This document shows, in pieces, positions 12,748 through 25,022 of a stretch of DNA of 64,000 nt. The notes beneath the pieces were generated by a model, which saw nothing but the letters and a program-made list of their open reading frames with translations, was not told the origin of the DNA and did no database searches. The stretch lies in the NCBI GenBank assembly GCA_905182985.1, contig CAJJDN010000025.1, positions 301,487 through 365,486 on the forward strand, given 5' to 3'. A program made the translations under genes and the position numbers. Origin of the DNA: Paramecium sonneborni. Its lineage: Eukaryota > Ciliophora > Oligohymenophorea > Peniculida > Parameciidae. Each line of letters starts with the position of its first letter. Position 1 is the stretch's first letter.

Positions 12748-12862
12748 TAATGTTTTGATTATAAAATTGTGTAATAATTTTCAATCTAATTTTTAGTTAG
12801 AAAATCTTAGAGAAATAAAATTATCAATAATATTCAATATTTTTTTTTTCAATATTATAAAA

Positions 12863-14352
12863 ATGAATAATGATAATACAAACAACAATTAAAATTTGAA
12901 CGATTTCGATTTTCACCTGAATAGAATTGGATTATAGTTTTATGCATTAGGATTAGAGTAATATTTTTATTTAGATGCGGGATTAAATAGAGGAGATTCT
13001 TTTGGTGAAGAGGATGATATTTTAAGAGGCTTAAGATAACCTTAAAGAAGGGATAGACCTTCACCTAGGTAAAATATTGAATGAAGTGTAGGGAAAAATA
13101 TTAAAATCTTCAAAAATATCTTTAAAAGCAGACAGAGCCTATATAAAATGATCACTTAGATTAGTGTTAACCACATATTAAAGTTACCTCTTTAAGAAAC
13201 ATGAATGTCAACAATCAATATTATATTAACGAATTTGGGTAATTTATAATAAGGATTTTTATAGACTGATTGGCTCGCTAAAAAATACGAACTCAAAAGA
13301 TATTTTAATAGGAAGATCTCATCGAAACTAAAATTAAGATCTGATCCCTAATGATATAAGTAGAATTGAAATAAGATTTTGATTAGTATTACCAGAAGAT
13401 CGAGTAATTTCAAGAATTCATTGTAAAATAGTTTGCAAAGATTACTTTCGGAAGGATTAAATTTTAGAATAAAAATATAAGTAGGTTCTTAAACACATAA
13501 ATTTGCCTTCATAAATTAAGCATAAAATAAGTTAATTTTTGGAGTAAATTTTTAAATTATTAAAAGAGAACCAAAAAATGTATATATATAGGATCTTGGA
13601 AGTATGTAAGGAACTTATATGAGAGTATTTAGATAGGAACCATATTTGTTAGCTTATGATAATAAATTTAGCATAGGCAGTGATACGTATTTTAGTATAG
13701 TGTTGAATGAGACTTACAAATAGAATGCAAAAGAAATAGATTAAGAATTTTAGAGAACATTAAAGATGTTATCATGTTTGAAATTTTAATAGAAGCATGA
13801 AATTCATTTTAGTGACAAACAGAAGTAATAGGAGTTTAATTAATAAGAAGAGGAAGTGAACACATTGACAATTAAAGAATTATATTAGAAGTTAAAAGAA
13901 TATAATGTAGCAATTTTGGGAATAAAATTTTCAGGTTAAGGAGTGGAATAAAATAAATAACAAAATATTTTAATAGGGAAATAATAGAATTAAGACACTG
14001 AAGAATTCTATATAGGTAGAGGGGCAGAGAATGCAATAAAAATAAATTCAAACACGATATCTAGAAAATAATGTAGAATAAAATATTCAGAATAGTAAAT
14101 ATGTTTAGATATAAATTTGTTAGACTTTAATAATGGGTGATATCAGATGGATTTTAAGATCGAGAATCAGCAAATGGTACTTGGGTGAGTTTATCAACAG
14201 TTGAATAATCAGAGAAAAAGAAGGAATCAAATTAAATATAATTGAAGAATAATTCTGAAATAAAGATAAGTGATTTCATATTAAAAGTGGAATTAGTTAA
14301 GGGATAGAAAAATAAGTATGGAGAATATATAAAAGAAATGATATCTGTTTGA
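12863..14352 (+). CDS. Protein with two FHA domains
   Basis: ATG 12863 begins MNNDNTNNNQNLNDFDFHLN. Removing several 22-29-nt introns (the first at 13069-13091) gives a first FHA domain: DILIGRSHRNQNQ, NDIILPEDRVISRIHCKIV and VYIQDLGSMQGTYMRV. A second follows near the C-terminus: FYIGRGAENAIKINSNTISR, KQCRIKYSEQQ, then WVISDGF and ESANGTWV. FHA domains bind phosphothreonine peptides. The conserved GR, S-R-x-H/Q-C and NGT/GT positions are present in both. The stop TGA is at 14350-14352. No kinase, RING or other domain is visible, so it is an adaptor of unknown partner. The next gene starts 100 bp downstream on the same strand. Confidence 0.8.
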
Positions 14353-14451
14353 TTGATATAATTTATTAATTAAATAAAAAGTGACGCTATTTTTATTATT
14401 CATAAAATTATATCTTTTTTTAATCTGAAAATAAATTTATTTATCATAATA

Positions 14452-15455
14452 ATGAGCAACGTTCCCTAATCACATCATCCACCATAAGTTCCATAATAAG
14501 GTGCCCCATACTAACCTTAATAATTCTAACCTGGATTTGCTCCATAATATGCTCCAGCTCCAGTTAGTTATGGTCCACCTCTCACATCTTCACCATTGAG
14601 ATATTCTCAACCTCTTTATTAACCATAAGTTGTAGCATAACCAGTATATGCACCACAACCTGTTGTTTAATAACCTGTTTATACTCAACCAGTTGTTTAA
14701 CAACCAGTATATACACAACCTGTTGTTTAACAACCTGTTGTTACATAATCTGTTGTTGCTTAACCAGTTGTTGCAGCTTAACCAACAATCAAAGGAGAAA
14801 GCAGAATCGAGTATGTACCATATGAAAAAACTGTTTTGGAATATGAAGAAGTCAGACAAAGAATTTAAGTTCCAAGAGAAAAATATGTAACTGATTATTA
14901 TGCAGTGGAATACTAAACAGAATATGTTCCATAAGTATTCTAAGAAAAATATACAGGTATTAGATATATATCATTATATTTAGAATATGTACCAGTTGAT
15001 AGATATTAAGAAAGAGTAGAATATTATCCAGTTGAAAGATAAGTTGTTCATTAATAAGTCTAACAAGTCTAATAAGTTGTAGCTTAACCAGTTGTTTAAT
15101 AACCTGTCTAAGTTGTCTAATAACCTGTTTAAGTCGTTTAACAACCAGTTTAGGTCGTTTAACAACCAGTACAAGTTGTCTAACAACCTGTCTCTGTTGT
15201 ATAATAACCTGTTGTTTAATAACCTATGGTTTAATCAATCCCAGTCTAAACTGTTCGTCCACCTGTTTATGCCCAAGGATCATTACCATTAGCTTAAACT
15301 GTTTCACCAAGATTACCTCCTTAAGCATAAGTATCAATTATCTTATATTATTTTAGACTAAACCTTAGGGTTAATAACCATAACCTAAATAAACATAGCC
15401 ACAATAATAATAGAAACCAAAGAGCTTTTTAGACAGATTATTCGACAGAGATTGA
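14452..15455 (+). CDS. Alveolin-like cortical cytoskeleton protein with QPVV repeats
   Basis: ATG 14452 opens MSNVPQSHHPPQVPQQGAPY. The protein has three zones. The first is a Pro/Gln-rich head with QPVV/QPVYTQPVV repeats. The second, at about residues 120-200, has charged V/E/Y-rich periodic sequence (RIEYVPYEKTVLEYEEVRQR, VPREKYVTDYYAVEYQTEYV, EYVPVDRYQERVEYYPVERQ). The third has further VVQQPVQ repeats. The central EYVP/EKY pattern is typical of alveolins, the proteins of the membrane skeleton beneath alveolar sacs. Two introns (14957-14983, 15331-15356) precede the C-terminus KSFLDRLFDRD and TGA 15453-15455. In the standard code this repeat gives short spurious ORFs on both strands. Family assignment is by composition and periodicity. 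Confidence 0.72.
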
Positions 15456-15567
15456 TATGGAATATTTTATTAAAATACATATATCGAATTAAATTTTGAT
15501 TTATTCTTCTTAAACTCTTTATATATCTATTAATTTAAGTATCACAATAACAATTAATATTTACTTT

Positions 15568-16414
15568 ATGCATTCACAATCTTCTCCTTAAGATAATTTA
15601 CCCCAACATTCATAGCAATAATAACCAACAAATTAGCCACCTCCTCCTTAATAAAATACCACTTAATACTATCCTGTCTTCTATATATAACCTAATACGT
15701 AATATACTAAATTTAAATAGTTTTCCTTTGCCAAATATTCCATAACTAAATAGAATTGAACATAAAGATTCTTGGTTTGTTTGTCATCCAGTTATGCCTG
15801 ATGATCCATTTTTTTCTTATCTCTCTCATGTTACTAATATTATACAAAAACCATAAGCATTATAAAATGAAATCCCTATCAAAATTGAAGATGATAAAGA
15901 ATTACCATAACCAATAATTTAAAATTAGACAAAGTAAATTCGTAGAGATTAAATTAAAAAATAATAACGACCTCCTTTGCTCAAAAATTAGATTAAAATT
16001 AAAGAAATGGCTCAAAATTCTAAAGAATCAGATTTTTAGCCTTGTAATTGTTCTTAAAGTAGTTGTCTTAAAAGATATTGTGCTTGCTTTCATAGTGGCA
16101 GAATGTGCATTGATGAATGTTAATGTAAAGATTGCAAGAATTGTGAATAGTTTTCAGAAGATAGAAACTTTGCAATCAATCATGTTTTTAAAAAATGCCA
16201 CAGAGATAAAAATGTACCAGTAAATGAATTATTATCTTTATAAATCAGTTATGGATGTAAATGTAAAGCAACAGGATGTTAAAAAAAATATTGTGAATGC
16301 TTCAAAAGAGGATAACTCTGTGGAGATTTATGTTCTTGTGAAGATTGCTTAAATATTCCATTTAATATAATTAATAAAGGTTAATTGAGAAAGAAAATCA
16401 ACCTCTAAAAATGA
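15568..16414 (+). CDS. CXC-domain (tesmin/TSO1/LIN54-type) DNA-binding protein
   Basis: ATG 15568 starts MHSQSSPQDNLPQHSQQQQP. One 22-nt intron lies at 15699-15720. The C-terminal half carries two cysteine-rich repeats: CNCSQSSCLKRYCACFHSGR followed by C-x3-CQCKDCKNC, then CKCKATGCQKKYCECFKRGQ followed by CGDLCSCEDC. They are joined by a linker of about 50 residues. Paired CXC (CRC) domains bind DNA in LIN54, tesmin and TSO1, subunits or relatives of the DREAM/MuvB complex. The stop is TGA 16412-16414. The region from 15864 is repeated after the N at 17253, so a headless copy (17254-17804) also appears. Nuclear function is inferred from the family. Confidence 0.88.
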
Positions 16415-17252
16415 TTGATTTTTATTTAAATTTCCAAATATAATTACTTAATTAATATAAACTCATTGTGCTTATATATTTTAATTTATTTAATTTTATT
16501 ATTTTATATTGGAATTTAAAACTAATCTACATTACCTTAATCAATAATATATATAAATAATAAAATGGCTTAAAAAAAAAATTTTTAATATCACCTAATC
16601 CAACAGATGTTTAATAACAATATATAAACTACAAGAACTTCAATTTCAATTGATTCAAATAAAATTTTCCCTTCACCAGTAGGGTGTAATAAAATATAAA
16701 AATTGATCTAAAACTAAAAATAGGAAAAAATGAATATTCAAATAGAAGTTACACAAAACACTGGGATAGACATGTAAAATATAATAAAATAATTTTAGAA
16801 ATGATAATAATTAAGAAGATCGCAAGAATAGACTTAAAAAAAATATATGTAATACAAATTCTATTAAAGTTAATACGATAAAATTAAAAACAAACATTAG
16901 TGACTTAAAAATAGAATAAATTGATTAGACTACTTCAAGTAGTACTATAAATCAATAAAAGTAACAAGAGAATTCAAAAAGATCTTTCTATGAAAAATTT
17001 TTAAAAATAAATGAACATGAAAAACTCAACTGTCAAAATAGAAATCAGAATAATAAAAGTTTTGAAATTTTCAGCCATTTGATAAAAAAAATACCAAAAA
17101 ATAATTAATAATAAGAAAGCCCTAATTTTTAAACCTAATAGGAAAAGATTAATCAATTAGAAAAATAACTATTAGAAAAAGAGAATTTGTTAGCTGGTCT
17201 AAAAGATTAATTTTCTAAATGTTAAAATGATTTACAAAATGAAACTTAATAA
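15864..17252. repeat. Duplication 2, left copy (contig overlap)
   Basis: These 1389 bases recur as 17254-18642 (offset 1390) around a single N at 17253. The block contains most of the CXC gene and the first part of the coiled-coil gene, which is cut at 17252 in this copy (fragment 16565-17252). Confidence 0.9.
16565..17252 (+). CDS. Coiled-coil protein D, truncated copy
   Basis: This is the 5' part of the gene annotated in full at 17955-18819, interrupted by the contig end before the N at 17253. It is not a separate gene. Confidence 0.8.
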
Positions 17253-17253
17253 N

Positions 17254-18642
17254 AAAATGAAATCCCTATCAAAATTGAAGATGATAAAGAATTACCATAA
17301 CCAATAATTTAAAATTAGACAAAGTAAATTCGTAGAGATTAAATTAAAAAATAATAACGACCTCCTTTGCTCAAAAATTAGATTAAAATTAAAGAAATGG
17401 CTCAAAATTCTAAAGAATCAGATTTTTAGCCTTGTAATTGTTCTTAAAGTAGTTGTCTTAAAAGATATTGTGCTTGCTTTCATAGTGGCAGAATGTGCAT
17501 TGATGAATGTTAATGTAAAGATTGCAAGAATTGTGAATAGTTTTCAGAAGATAGAAACTTTGCAATCAATCATGTTTTTAAAAAATGCCACAGAGATAAA
17601 AATGTACCAGTAAATGAATTATTATCTTTATAAATCAGTTATGGATGTAAATGTAAAGCAACAGGATGTTAAAAAAAATATTGTGAATGCTTCAAAAGAG
17701 GATAACTCTGTGGAGATTTATGTTCTTGTGAAGATTGCTTAAATATTCCATTTAATATAATTAATAAAGGTTAATTGAGAAAGAAAATCAACCTCTAAAA
17801 ATGATTGATTTTTATTTAAATTTCCAAATATAATTACTTAATTAATATAAACTCATTGTGCTTATATATTTTAATTTATTTAATTTTATTATTTTATATT
17901 GGAATTTAAAACTAATCTACATTACCTTAATCAATAATATATATAAATAATAAAATGGCTTAAAAAAAAAATTTTTAATATCACCTAATCCAACAGATGT
18001 TTAATAACAATATATAAACTACAAGAACTTCAATTTCAATTGATTCAAATAAAATTTTCCCTTCACCAGTAGGGTGTAATAAAATATAAAAATTGATCTA
18101 AAACTAAAAATAGGAAAAAATGAATATTCAAATAGAAGTTACACAAAACACTGGGATAGACATGTAAAATATAATAAAATAATTTTAGAAATGATAATAA
18201 TTAAGAAGATCGCAAGAATAGACTTAAAAAAAATATATGTAATACAAATTCTATTAAAGTTAATACGATAAAATTAAAAACAAACATTAGTGACTTAAAA
18301 ATAGAATAAATTGATTAGACTACTTCAAGTAGTACTATAAATCAATAAAAGTAACAAGAGAATTCAAAAAGATCTTTCTATGAAAAATTTTTAAAAATAA
18401 ATGAACATGAAAAACTCAACTGTCAAAATAGAAATCAGAATAATAAAAGTTTTGAAATTTTCAGCCATTTGATAAAAAAAATACCAAAAAATAATTAATA
18501 ATAAGAAAGCCCTAATTTTTAAACCTAATAGGAAAAGATTAATCAATTAGAAAAATAACTATTAGAAAAAGAGAATTTGTTAGCTGGTCTAAAAGATTAA
18601 TTTTCTAAATGTTAAAATGATTTACAAAATGAAACTTAATAA
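17254..18642. repeat. Duplication 2, right copy (contains headless CXC fragment 17254-17804)
   Basis: This is the second copy of 15864-17252. It carries a CXC gene lacking its 5' exon and the complete start of the downstream coiled-coil gene, which continues past the block end to 18819. Confidence 0.9.
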
Positions 18643-18819
18643 AAAGTAATATAAGAAGAAGAAAACAAACGGCTAAAAGAAATTCTTAATTTAAAACAGA
18701 TTGAGATAGATTAATTGTAAGGCAAAAATAATACTTTTTTATAAGTTATTTAAACAATATAGGCAACTATCTCTTAAGTAAGTGATAAACCAGTATAAAT
18801 TTTAGTGAAATAAATCTGA
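17955..18819 (+). CDS. Uncharacterised protein D with C-terminal coiled coil
   Basis: ATG 17955 gives MAQKKNFQYHLIQQMFNNNI. One 25-nt intron joins TQNTGIDI to NDNNQEDRKN. The N-terminal half is polar and Ser/Thr/Asn-rich, without a recognised domain. From about residue 165 the sequence is a coiled coil (INQLEKQLLEKENLLAGLKD, EENKRLKEILNLKQIEIDQL). It ends at TGA 18817-18819, 136 bp from the stop of the converging gene E. I do not recognise the family. A structural or scaffolding role is only a guess from the heptads. Confidence 0.6.
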
Positions 18820-18955
18820 ATGGTTTAATAATTATTTTGGTTGAATATTTGATATTATTTTTAAGTCGACATAAACTAAAAAGACTCATAAGATATATCA
18901 ATTTGTTTTTATTAAAGTTACATAATTTAAAAATTTTAAATCTAATTTAACGAAG

Positions 18956-19453
18956 TCACTCATTTTTGTTATTCCCTTCAACTTTTTACTTAAGTAAGCA
19001 ATTATCTTTTTCTAAAATTTCTATTTTTTCCTAAAGCTATTTATTTAATTCAATAATATTTTCTAATTCCAAAAACTATTTCAATTATTCTTGTTATTTT
19101 CCAATAATCTCTTTTAAATTTTGATTTTCTGAATTCAACTTCTTTATTTCTTCTTATTATTCATATCCTGTTTTAAAAAAAATTCTTGTAGGACTTTCAG
19201 AGGGCTTAACTTTCGTTATACTATTAGGGCGATAATAGTTATTAGCAGTTTGAAATAATTTAAGTTTTTCTGAAACCTATTATGGAATTAAAAGCTAGAA
19301 TTCCTTTTTTTTTAGTTTACTATCAGTCTAAGGGGTATTAGATTTTATTTATCCAGTTGATAATTGTGATACATGTCTATTCTATGAAGGAGTTAATAAT
19401 TTAGTAGTTTGCTTATAATTTTAAGGGGATAGTAAAGGACTTTATGATCTCAT
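18956..19453 (-). CDS. Uncharacterised protein E with C-terminal coiled coil (165 aa)
   Basis: A single exon runs from ATG 19451-19453 (MRSQSPLLSPQNYKQTTKLL) to TGA 18956-18958, 166 codons including the stop. The first 95 residues are Ser/Thr/Pro-rich and probably disordered. The rest is a heptad-repeat coiled coil (EQQEEIKKLNSENQNLKEII, LEKDNCLLKQKVEGN). It converges on protein D, which has the same layout of a disordered head and coiled-coil tail, but I see no sequence match between them. The 5' part is repeated at 20155-20613, which is an assembly fragment. Confidence 0.62.
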
Positions 19454-20153
19454 TATAATTAATTATGCTTAAAAAAAACTAAATAAAATTTATTTAATTT
19501 AACTCATAAATAAAATAGCAAAAATTGTTTTTTAAAAAATTAAGTCATTAACATAAAAAATTATGAATTTTTGATCGAAAAGAATTTGAATTTGTCTGTC
19601 CTTAAATAATATGTGTAAAATATGTATAAAGATAAGATTACGATTTAAGCATAATAAGAAACATAAATAACTTATTATCTAAAAATAATTTAAATGAGAA
19701 ACATACTCATTCTTTGGCTATTTCTACTTTAGCTCCTTGGGTTTTAACAATAACACAAAAATGCAATTCTCTTTTATCATTTTATAAGGTCATTTAATAT
19801 CCTTCGTTTTGATTCTATGATTTAATCTAATAAGTTACTTTAGCTTTCTTCCAAGTTACCCTTTTAATATTAGGTTCATAAGATACTTCAATAATATCGT
19901 TCTAGTCAAATCTAAAACCTTTAGTCTTCCAATTTAAATCATCTTACTCTGTATTTATTGTGTCTATTGTGATGTAAAATTTTACATGAGTCTTAAAAGC
20001 AAACAAAAGCTCCATTATTAATCTAATTCAACTGAGGTCTAAAATTTTTTGTTTTAAGAATTTATAAATCACCAATTCCAACTCCAATATCTCCACAGAA
20101 TTTGGGAAATTTGAATTTGATTGAACTAGGTTCTAATTAACTCAATCTTTCAT
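18995..20153. repeat. Duplication 3, left copy (contig overlap)
   Basis: These 1159 bases recur as 20155-21313 (offset 1160) around the N at 20154. The left copy contains most of gene E and the 3' third of gene F (fragment 19707-20153). Confidence 0.9.
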
Positions 20154-20154
20154 N

Positions 20155-21313
20155 TAAGCAATTATCTTTTTCTAAAATTTCTATTTTTTCCTAAAGCTAT
20201 TTATTTAATTCAATAATATTTTCTAATTCCAAAAACTATTTCAATTATTCTTGTTATTTTCCAATAATCTCTTTTAAATTTTGATTTTCTGAATTCAACT
20301 TCTTTATTTCTTCTTATTATTCATATCCTGTTTTAAAAAAAATTCTTGTAGGACTTTCAGAGGGCTTAACTTTCGTTATACTATTAGGGCGATAATAGTT
20401 ATTAGCAGTTTGAAATAATTTAAGTTTTTCTGAAACCTATTATGGAATTAAAAGCTAGAATTCCTTTTTTTTTAGTTTACTATCAGTCTAAGGGGTATTA
20501 GATTTTATTTATCCAGTTGATAATTGTGATACATGTCTATTCTATGAAGGAGTTAATAATTTAGTAGTTTGCTTATAATTTTAAGGGGATAGTAAAGGAC
20601 TTTATGATCTCATTATAATTAATTATGCTTAAAAAAAACTAAATAAAATTTATTTAATTTAACTCATAAATAAAATAGCAAAAATTGTTTTTTAAAAAAT
20701 TAAGTCATTAACATAAAAAATTATGAATTTTTGATCGAAAAGAATTTGAATTTGTCTGTCCTTAAATAATATGTGTAAAATATGTATAAAGATAAGATTA
20801 CGATTTAAGCATAATAAGAAACATAAATAACTTATTATCTAAAAATAATTTAAATGAGAAACATACTCATTCTTTGGCTATTTCTACTTTAGCTCCTTGG
20901 GTTTTAACAATAACACAAAAATGCAATTCTCTTTTATCATTTTATAAGGTCATTTAATATCCTTCGTTTTGATTCTATGATTTAATCTAATAAGTTACTT
21001 TAGCTTTCTTCCAAGTTACCCTTTTAATATTAGGTTCATAAGATACTTCAATAATATCGTTCTAGTCAAATCTAAAACCTTTAGTCTTCCAATTTAAATC
21101 ATCTTACTCTGTATTTATTGTGTCTATTGTGATGTAAAATTTTACATGAGTCTTAAAAGCAAACAAAAGCTCCATTATTAATCTAATTCAACTGAGGTCT
21201 AAAATTTTTTGTTTTAAGAATTTATAAATCACCAATTCCAACTCCAATATCTCCACAGAATTTGGGAAATTTGAATTTGATTGAACTAGGTTCTAATTAA
21301 CTCAATCTTTCAT
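20155..21313. repeat. Duplication 3, right copy (contains truncated gene E, 20155-20613)
   Basis: This is the second copy of 18995-20153. Gene E here lacks its C-terminal codons because the block starts inside it. Gene F is complete because it continues to 21809. Confidence 0.9.
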
Positions 21314-21809
21314 CAACAAGTGCAAAACAATAGTGAGTTTAACTTTAAGTTTACTCTATAATAGCTTCTTCAATAATTTATATGCTTGGAAACTTTGCAT
21401 TAGCATCAAATTTATAATACTATTCTGGATATCTTGGAATGATGCCTAAATCCATTTACAATGTATCTTATATTTATTATTCCCAGAATTTTAATGTTTT
21501 TTAAATTTTTATCACTAATTGATCATTAAACTTTGGAAAATATTCATCATTTTTCTGATAACATATTTTATTCCAAACTTAAACTACTTCTTATACTAAT
21601 TCGTCACTTACAACAGAATTATCATTTTCAATTGTTTTATCATACATTTAATCAAGTACATCTCTTTGAGAAAGTTCATAAATAATTGTTTCAATTTAAT
21701 TTTCAAGTTTTTCAAGTTAAATAACAACACTTTGTTTAAATTAAGAGTACATTTTTCTCACTTCTTGTATTTTTTGATAAATTTTAAAGTTATCTTTATT
21801 TGTAAACAT
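20867..21809 (-). CDS. Coiled-coil protein with SPRY-like C-terminal domain
   Basis: ATG 21807-21809 opens MFTNKDNFKIYQKIQEVRKM, an alpha-helical, coiled-coil-like N-terminal half. The C-terminal half reads KFCGDIGVGIGDLQI, NGAFVCF, GFRFDQNDIIEVSYEPNIKR and VTWKK, ending ELHFCVIVKTQGAKVEIAKE at TGA 20867-20869. The pattern 'D-x-I-E-V-x-Y-x-P ... L-x-F-x-V ... V-E-I' resembles the SPRY/B30.2-like domain often found behind RING and B-box modules in ciliates. No RING or B-box is seen here. A 22-nt intron is at 21124-21145; at least one more is needed for the frame. The fold call is by pattern only. Confidence 0.48.
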
Positions 21810-22255
21810 TTAAATATAATTTATTTAAAATAATGCAATAAAATTTGGTTTCTTAATATTGAATCATAATGAGATAAATTAATTTGAAAACTTTTGTATT
21901 CTTGTCAAAATGAAAAATGAACATCTTTAAAGCAAAATTAATTAAAGTTATATGGTTTTAGAATAAAATTAAAGTTTTAATCTATTTATAAGAATATGAT
22001 AAGGTAATATTAGGTAATAAAATCTGTTAATATTTGAAAAGAGTCATTAAATAACAGTGCAGCTTTTTTATTTTCTTAATAGATAGATTATTAATGACTG
22101 CAAATTACATAACAATAATATAGACTAAACCTAAAGATAAATGATTACATAAGCTTAACAATTTGTTAAAACTATTTTTTAAATTAGTAATCAAAATTTA
22201 ATTTCTAGGACTTTTTCTAATCGAAATATTCTATAAATTATTCAGAAATAAATTG
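21810..22255. other. Divergent intergenic region
   Basis: About 445 bp lie between the start codons of the divergent genes F and G. It is AT-rich with no recognisable feature and presumably holds both promoters. Confidence 0.5.
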
Positions 22256-23688
22256 ATGGATTAGAAAAAAATAGATACACTTATTCAAGAAGCTATAACA
22301 AATACAGACTCTGATATCTAGTATATGAAAGCTCAAGAACTTACAATTGAATTGACTATATATTATGAAAAAGGAGAATAAGGAATGGAAGACGAAAAGA
22401 ATCAAAAGCTTATTAATAATTGTTATAATGTATTTTACTAGCATTTGCAATCTCAATATAGAAATATTTAAGGTAAGATGAGTCAATAATATAAATAGGA
22501 AATGCAAGTAGAGTAGATTTTTGAAGGGTATTTTTAGACTTAAAACGAATAAAATAAAATAAATTTAGATAATATTAATTAATATGCTGAAATTTTAGAA
22601 ATTTAACAATTAACAATAAATTATATAATATCTAATCTTCATGCTCGTTCATTCGATCTCTAATTAATTGATTAAATAACTCCTTTGATTGATTTTGATC
22701 CATTAGGAGTAGCAGCAAAAGAAGAAAAAAATCCATATGATGATGAATATTATCCTGTTAAAGGTAAATTACTTTATGTAATATTAGTATCTGATTCAAC
22801 ATGGAGAGTTAGAAGATGTACATTATACACATTTTAAGTATAAATTAGTACTATCAGCTTTATTTGGTCCAAATTAAATCATTATGAAAAGAATCAATGA
22901 GAAAATGCTGAAATCAAATTATCAATTATTGATTAGTTTGGTTTAGGCATCTGCAATTACTAAAGAAGATATAAATTCTATGGAAGTTGAACAATTATCA
23001 TTAATCAAACAAAGATCTATACCAGCCTCTATTTCTTTAATTGAATTAGTGGAATAATTATTGGACAAAATATAATCGATCTTTAAAAATGATCAAAAAC
23101 AATAGTCTTTAAAATCAGAATCAACAAAATTATTATTAGCTATTGGGTAATACTTCTATTCTCAAATTTAAACTTCAAATTCATGTTTTACATAAATATA
23201 AATTAATCAATTACTGGTTCAACTATTTATTATAAAAATGAATAAAAAGTATTTATTATTAATTAATAATTTAGCTTGCTTCTATTTTAACTATGAGTAC
23301 TATTCTTAAGAGAACAGCCTGAAGTTGAAGATTTCTTTAATTTAATCAATTAACCTTTGATAGTAGAAGAAGAGATTATAAAACCACTAGGTAAAGAGAA
23401 ATTATATACTGCTGGATAAATTTATTGCTCAATATTAAAAAATAGTAATGGATCAATCAGTAATTTATATTCATTAATAGAAACAAACAGATAGTTAAAA
23501 TTATCAACTTTAAGATTCAGGTCAGGTAAAAATATATAAATATTTATTTTTAGAATTTGGATAAGGAAAAAGAAAAGATAAGATTGATAGCAAATATATT
23601 ATAAGGTTTGAAATAAAATTCTAAAGATATTGATGATTTTTCAAAAAGTAAACTTACATAAAAAATTCACGATTTTATACATTAATGA
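22256..23688 (+). CDS. HEAT-like protein, possibly related to CAND1
   Basis: ATG 22256 gives MDQKKIDTLIQEAITNTDSD followed by a helical, HEAT-like body. A block LIDFDPLGVAAKEEKNPYDD, EYYPV and SDSTWRV matches the acidic loop plus 'D-x-SWKVRR' segment of CAND1, the cullin-RING ligase exchange factor. Later helices include LVLSALFGPNQIIMKRINEK and SISLIELVEQLLDKI. Introns are needed after EYYPV and near 22800-22860, and one near 23530. Not all junctions were resolved by eye. The stop is TGA 23686-23688. At under 480 residues it is far shorter than CAND1 (about 1200), so it would be a fragment-like relative or another HEAT protein. Confidence 0.45.
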
Positions 23689-23766
23689 GAATTTATTATA
23701 ATAAAGAATCAATTAAATATATAATTTATTAGATAGTAGAAATTATCAATTTTTCTTTTAAAATTA

Positions 23767-24728
23767 TCATTCATCGCAAGATATTCTTTTACCTTTATGC
23801 CATAAACCATTTTTTCCTTTGTTATTCATAGAAAAAAATCCTCTGCCATGTTATTTACCATTTTCCCATTCACCTTCATATCTTCTTCCATCTCCCCAGT
23901 CATAAATACCAAATCCCTTATTTTAAGTAATTGAAAAAGATGTACATGCTTTTTATCATTAAAATATTATCCTTCATATTTCCTTCCATCTGGCCAAGTA
24001 TATTTACCTCTTCCATGCATATTACCAGAATAAAAATCTCCTTCATATTTTCTACCATCATTCCATATTAAGATTCCTCTTCCAGATATTTTATTTTATA
24101 CCCAATCTCCTTCATATAATTATCCATTACACCATAGATATTTACCTTTTCCATGTTTATATGAATTTTAGAAATATCCTTAATATAAAGATCCATCAGG
24201 CCATAATTCAATACCATATCCATGTTATTTGTCATTAAACCATTATCCTTCATATTTAGGACCATCAACATGTTAATATATTCCATATCCATTAGACATA
24301 TCATTTTCCCATTCTCCTTCATATACATCACCATTATTATGAGTAAATTTACCTCTTCCATGAGCTTTATTATGTTTCCATTCTCCTTCATATTTAGCAC
24401 CATCTGGCCAAATTTAGATTCCATATCCATCTTTTGAATTTCCTCTCCATTCACCTGTATATGTTGCACCTCCAGGAAATCTAAGTATTAAAATTACATA
24501 CATATAAGTTGGTTTTTCAACTCTTGGTTTATCATCTTTATTTATAGTAATTCCACTCTCTACTATATCTATTTCAGAAACATTTAATATTTTTTAATCA
24601 TCTACTTTACGTCGAGTTATGTAACCTCTCCAATATTTCTATATTACTATTGCCATTTTATTTTTTATCAACTATGTCTTCTATGTTTTTGAACAACTAG
24701 TAGGAATTGAAATACATTCCTAATTCAT
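23767..24728 (-). CDS. MORN-repeat protein with N-terminal IQ motif
   Basis: ATG 24726-24728 (MNQECISIPTSCSKTQ) is preceded in frame by a TGA. Residues 29-42 (AIVIQKYWRGYITRR) form a calmodulin-type IQ motif. About nine MORN repeats follow: YTGEW, YEGEW (twice), YEGQW, YQGYF, YEGDW, YEGDF, YEGQY and a last YEGEW, each with the G-x-G partner. A 29-nt intron at 23917-23945 restores the last repeats, and the C-terminus is HKGKRISCDE. MORN repeats bind membranes or scaffold cytoskeletal complexes in alveolates and axonemes. No enzymatic domain is visible. The gene converges with gene G, 78 bp apart. Confidence 0.88.
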
Positions 24729-25022
24729 TCATGTTTTACTTATATTTCATTTAATCTCTTATCACAATTACATTAAGAACATTGAGAACCCATTTATAAA
24801 ATTATTATATTTTACATTACTTTTCTTTTTAAACAATTTATTTTAATAAAATATAACGATTATGTTAGCTGACAAAACTAGTTTCTATGTTAATTAAAAC
24901 TCTCTTTAACCGAAACAACATAGTAAAAGAGTAGTAATAAAATATTATCATTCTAGCAACTTGATATATAATATGTCGCATAAACTTTTGAAAAGACTCA
25001 ATCTATTAATAATCTTCAAGAT

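Noticed and set aside
14590..15292. Repeats resembling a CRISPR-like or minisatellite array, with ORFs on both strands
   Set aside because: The units encode QPVV repeats in frame with the alveolin-like protein. There are no constant repeat/unique spacer units, and the organism is a eukaryote.
24973..25022. ATG at about 24973 as start of the coiled-coil gene
   Set aside because: That frame (MSHKLLKRLN) hits TGA within about 55 codons and is out of phase with the coiled-coil frame, so ATG 25023 was preferred.
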